A DNA stretch of 6,432 nucleotides from Thermodesulfatator sp. (GTDB lineage Bacteria; Desulfobacterota; Dissulfuribacteria; Dissulfuribacterales; QOAL01): positions 1-6,432 of the forward strand of contig QOAL01000097.1 in the NCBI GenBank assembly GCA_003978135.1, in the 5' to 3' direction. The notes below the pieces were generated by a model. That model saw nothing but the letters and a program-made list of their open reading frames with translations. It did not search any database and was not told where the DNA came from. Each line of letters opens with the position of its first letter. The stretch's first letter is position 1. Position numbers and translations under genes: made by a program. Shown piece after piece: positions 6,173 through 6,432 of the stretch.

Positions 6173-6201
6173 ACATGCAAAACATTCTCCCGGATTAACC
6201 A

Positions 6202-6432
6202 GTGAAAATCAACCTCGTCTTTAAGCTTTCTCCATTCCAGCGGGTAATGGCTGCCCTGTTCCTGGGCATAGCCACAGGTATCTTTTTCGGCGAGCCTGCA
6301 GGCAAACTGGAAGTAGCGGGTACAATCTACATAAAACTGCTTCAGATGACGGTCATTCCCTACATCATGGTCTCTCTTATCGGAGGTCTGGGGCGTTTGG
6401 ATATCAAAATGGCCAAGATGGTGGGAATAAAG
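6202..6432 (+). CDS. Dicarboxylate/amino acid:cation symporter (SDF/DAACS family), N-terminus only
   Basis: The reading frame is open to the window edge and gives 77 residues. It starts with a hydrophobic helix 'VMAALFLGIATGIFFG' (15-30). 'IYIKLLQMTVIPYIMVSLIGGLGRLD' (42-67) follows, the conserved second-helix segment of GltP/DctA-type symporters (pattern 'f(i/l)+ll+M...P.....l..gi..l.d'), and then 'IKMAKMVG', which fits the link to the third helix. These inner-membrane transporters carry glutamate, aspartate or C4-dicarboxylates with protons or sodium ions, and substrate residues lie in the missing C-terminal half. A stop (TAA at 6196-6198) lies 3 bases upstream of the GTG at 6202. GTG is therefore the first plausible start, with a weak GGA 7 bases before it. 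The next ATG (6247) would delete part of helix one. The gene is divergent from the AOR gene. Confidence 0.85.
   Translation, partial: MKINLVFKLSPFQRVMAALFLGIATGIFFGEPAGKLEVAGTIYIKLLQMTVIPYIMVSLIGGLGRLDIKMAKMVGIK

Overview
This window looks like chromosomal DNA of a strictly anaerobic bacterium, most likely from the Desulfobacterota (sulfate-reducer-like deltaproteobacteria). The reasons are a tungsten-type aldehyde:ferredoxin oxidoreductase (AOR) family gene with a MoaD-like companion, a DUF2760/Hsp70/HEAT gene trio of a kind I associate with that group, and two long hairpin repeats between genes. The taxonomic placement is inference. No tRNA, rRNA, CRISPR array, transposase or phage gene is visible.

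Layout. Positions 35-3450 hold a three-gene minus-strand operon, transcribed from right to left. It encodes a small DUF2760 protein with two membrane helices and an acidic linker, then an Hsp70-family ATPase that ends without a helical lid, then an all-helical HEAT-repeat protein. The first two genes are 17 bp apart. The Hsp70 stop codon directly abuts the HEAT start codon (TAGATG). Together they look like a membrane-tethered chaperone module of unknown client. Positions 3451-3793 are non-coding and hold a strong GC-rich hairpin and a 145-bp imperfect palindromic repeat. Positions 3794-5927 hold a second minus-strand unit, an AOR-family tungsto/molybdoenzyme followed by a MoaD-like protein with a C-terminal diglycine. 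A second, 109-bp palindromic repeat separates these two genes. Positions 5928-6201 are a divergent regulatory region with a near-consensus sigma70-type promoter for the AOR gene, a weaker promoter for the opposite strand, and dyad symmetry midway between them. From 6202 to the window edge runs, on the plus strand, the N-terminus of a dicarboxylate/amino acid:cation (SDF-family) symporter.

Functional reading. The AOR and MoaD-like genes fit a metal-pterin enzyme with an accessory sulfur-carrier-like protein. No ferredoxin-type partner subunit is encoded beside them in this window. The divergent symporter may be co-regulated with the AOR gene, but its substrate cannot be read from 77 residues. 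The two palindromic repeats share an apex of the form GTAC-nGGGn-GTAC and lie on both sides of the MoaD-like gene, which makes them the most unexpected structure here besides the Hsp70 module.
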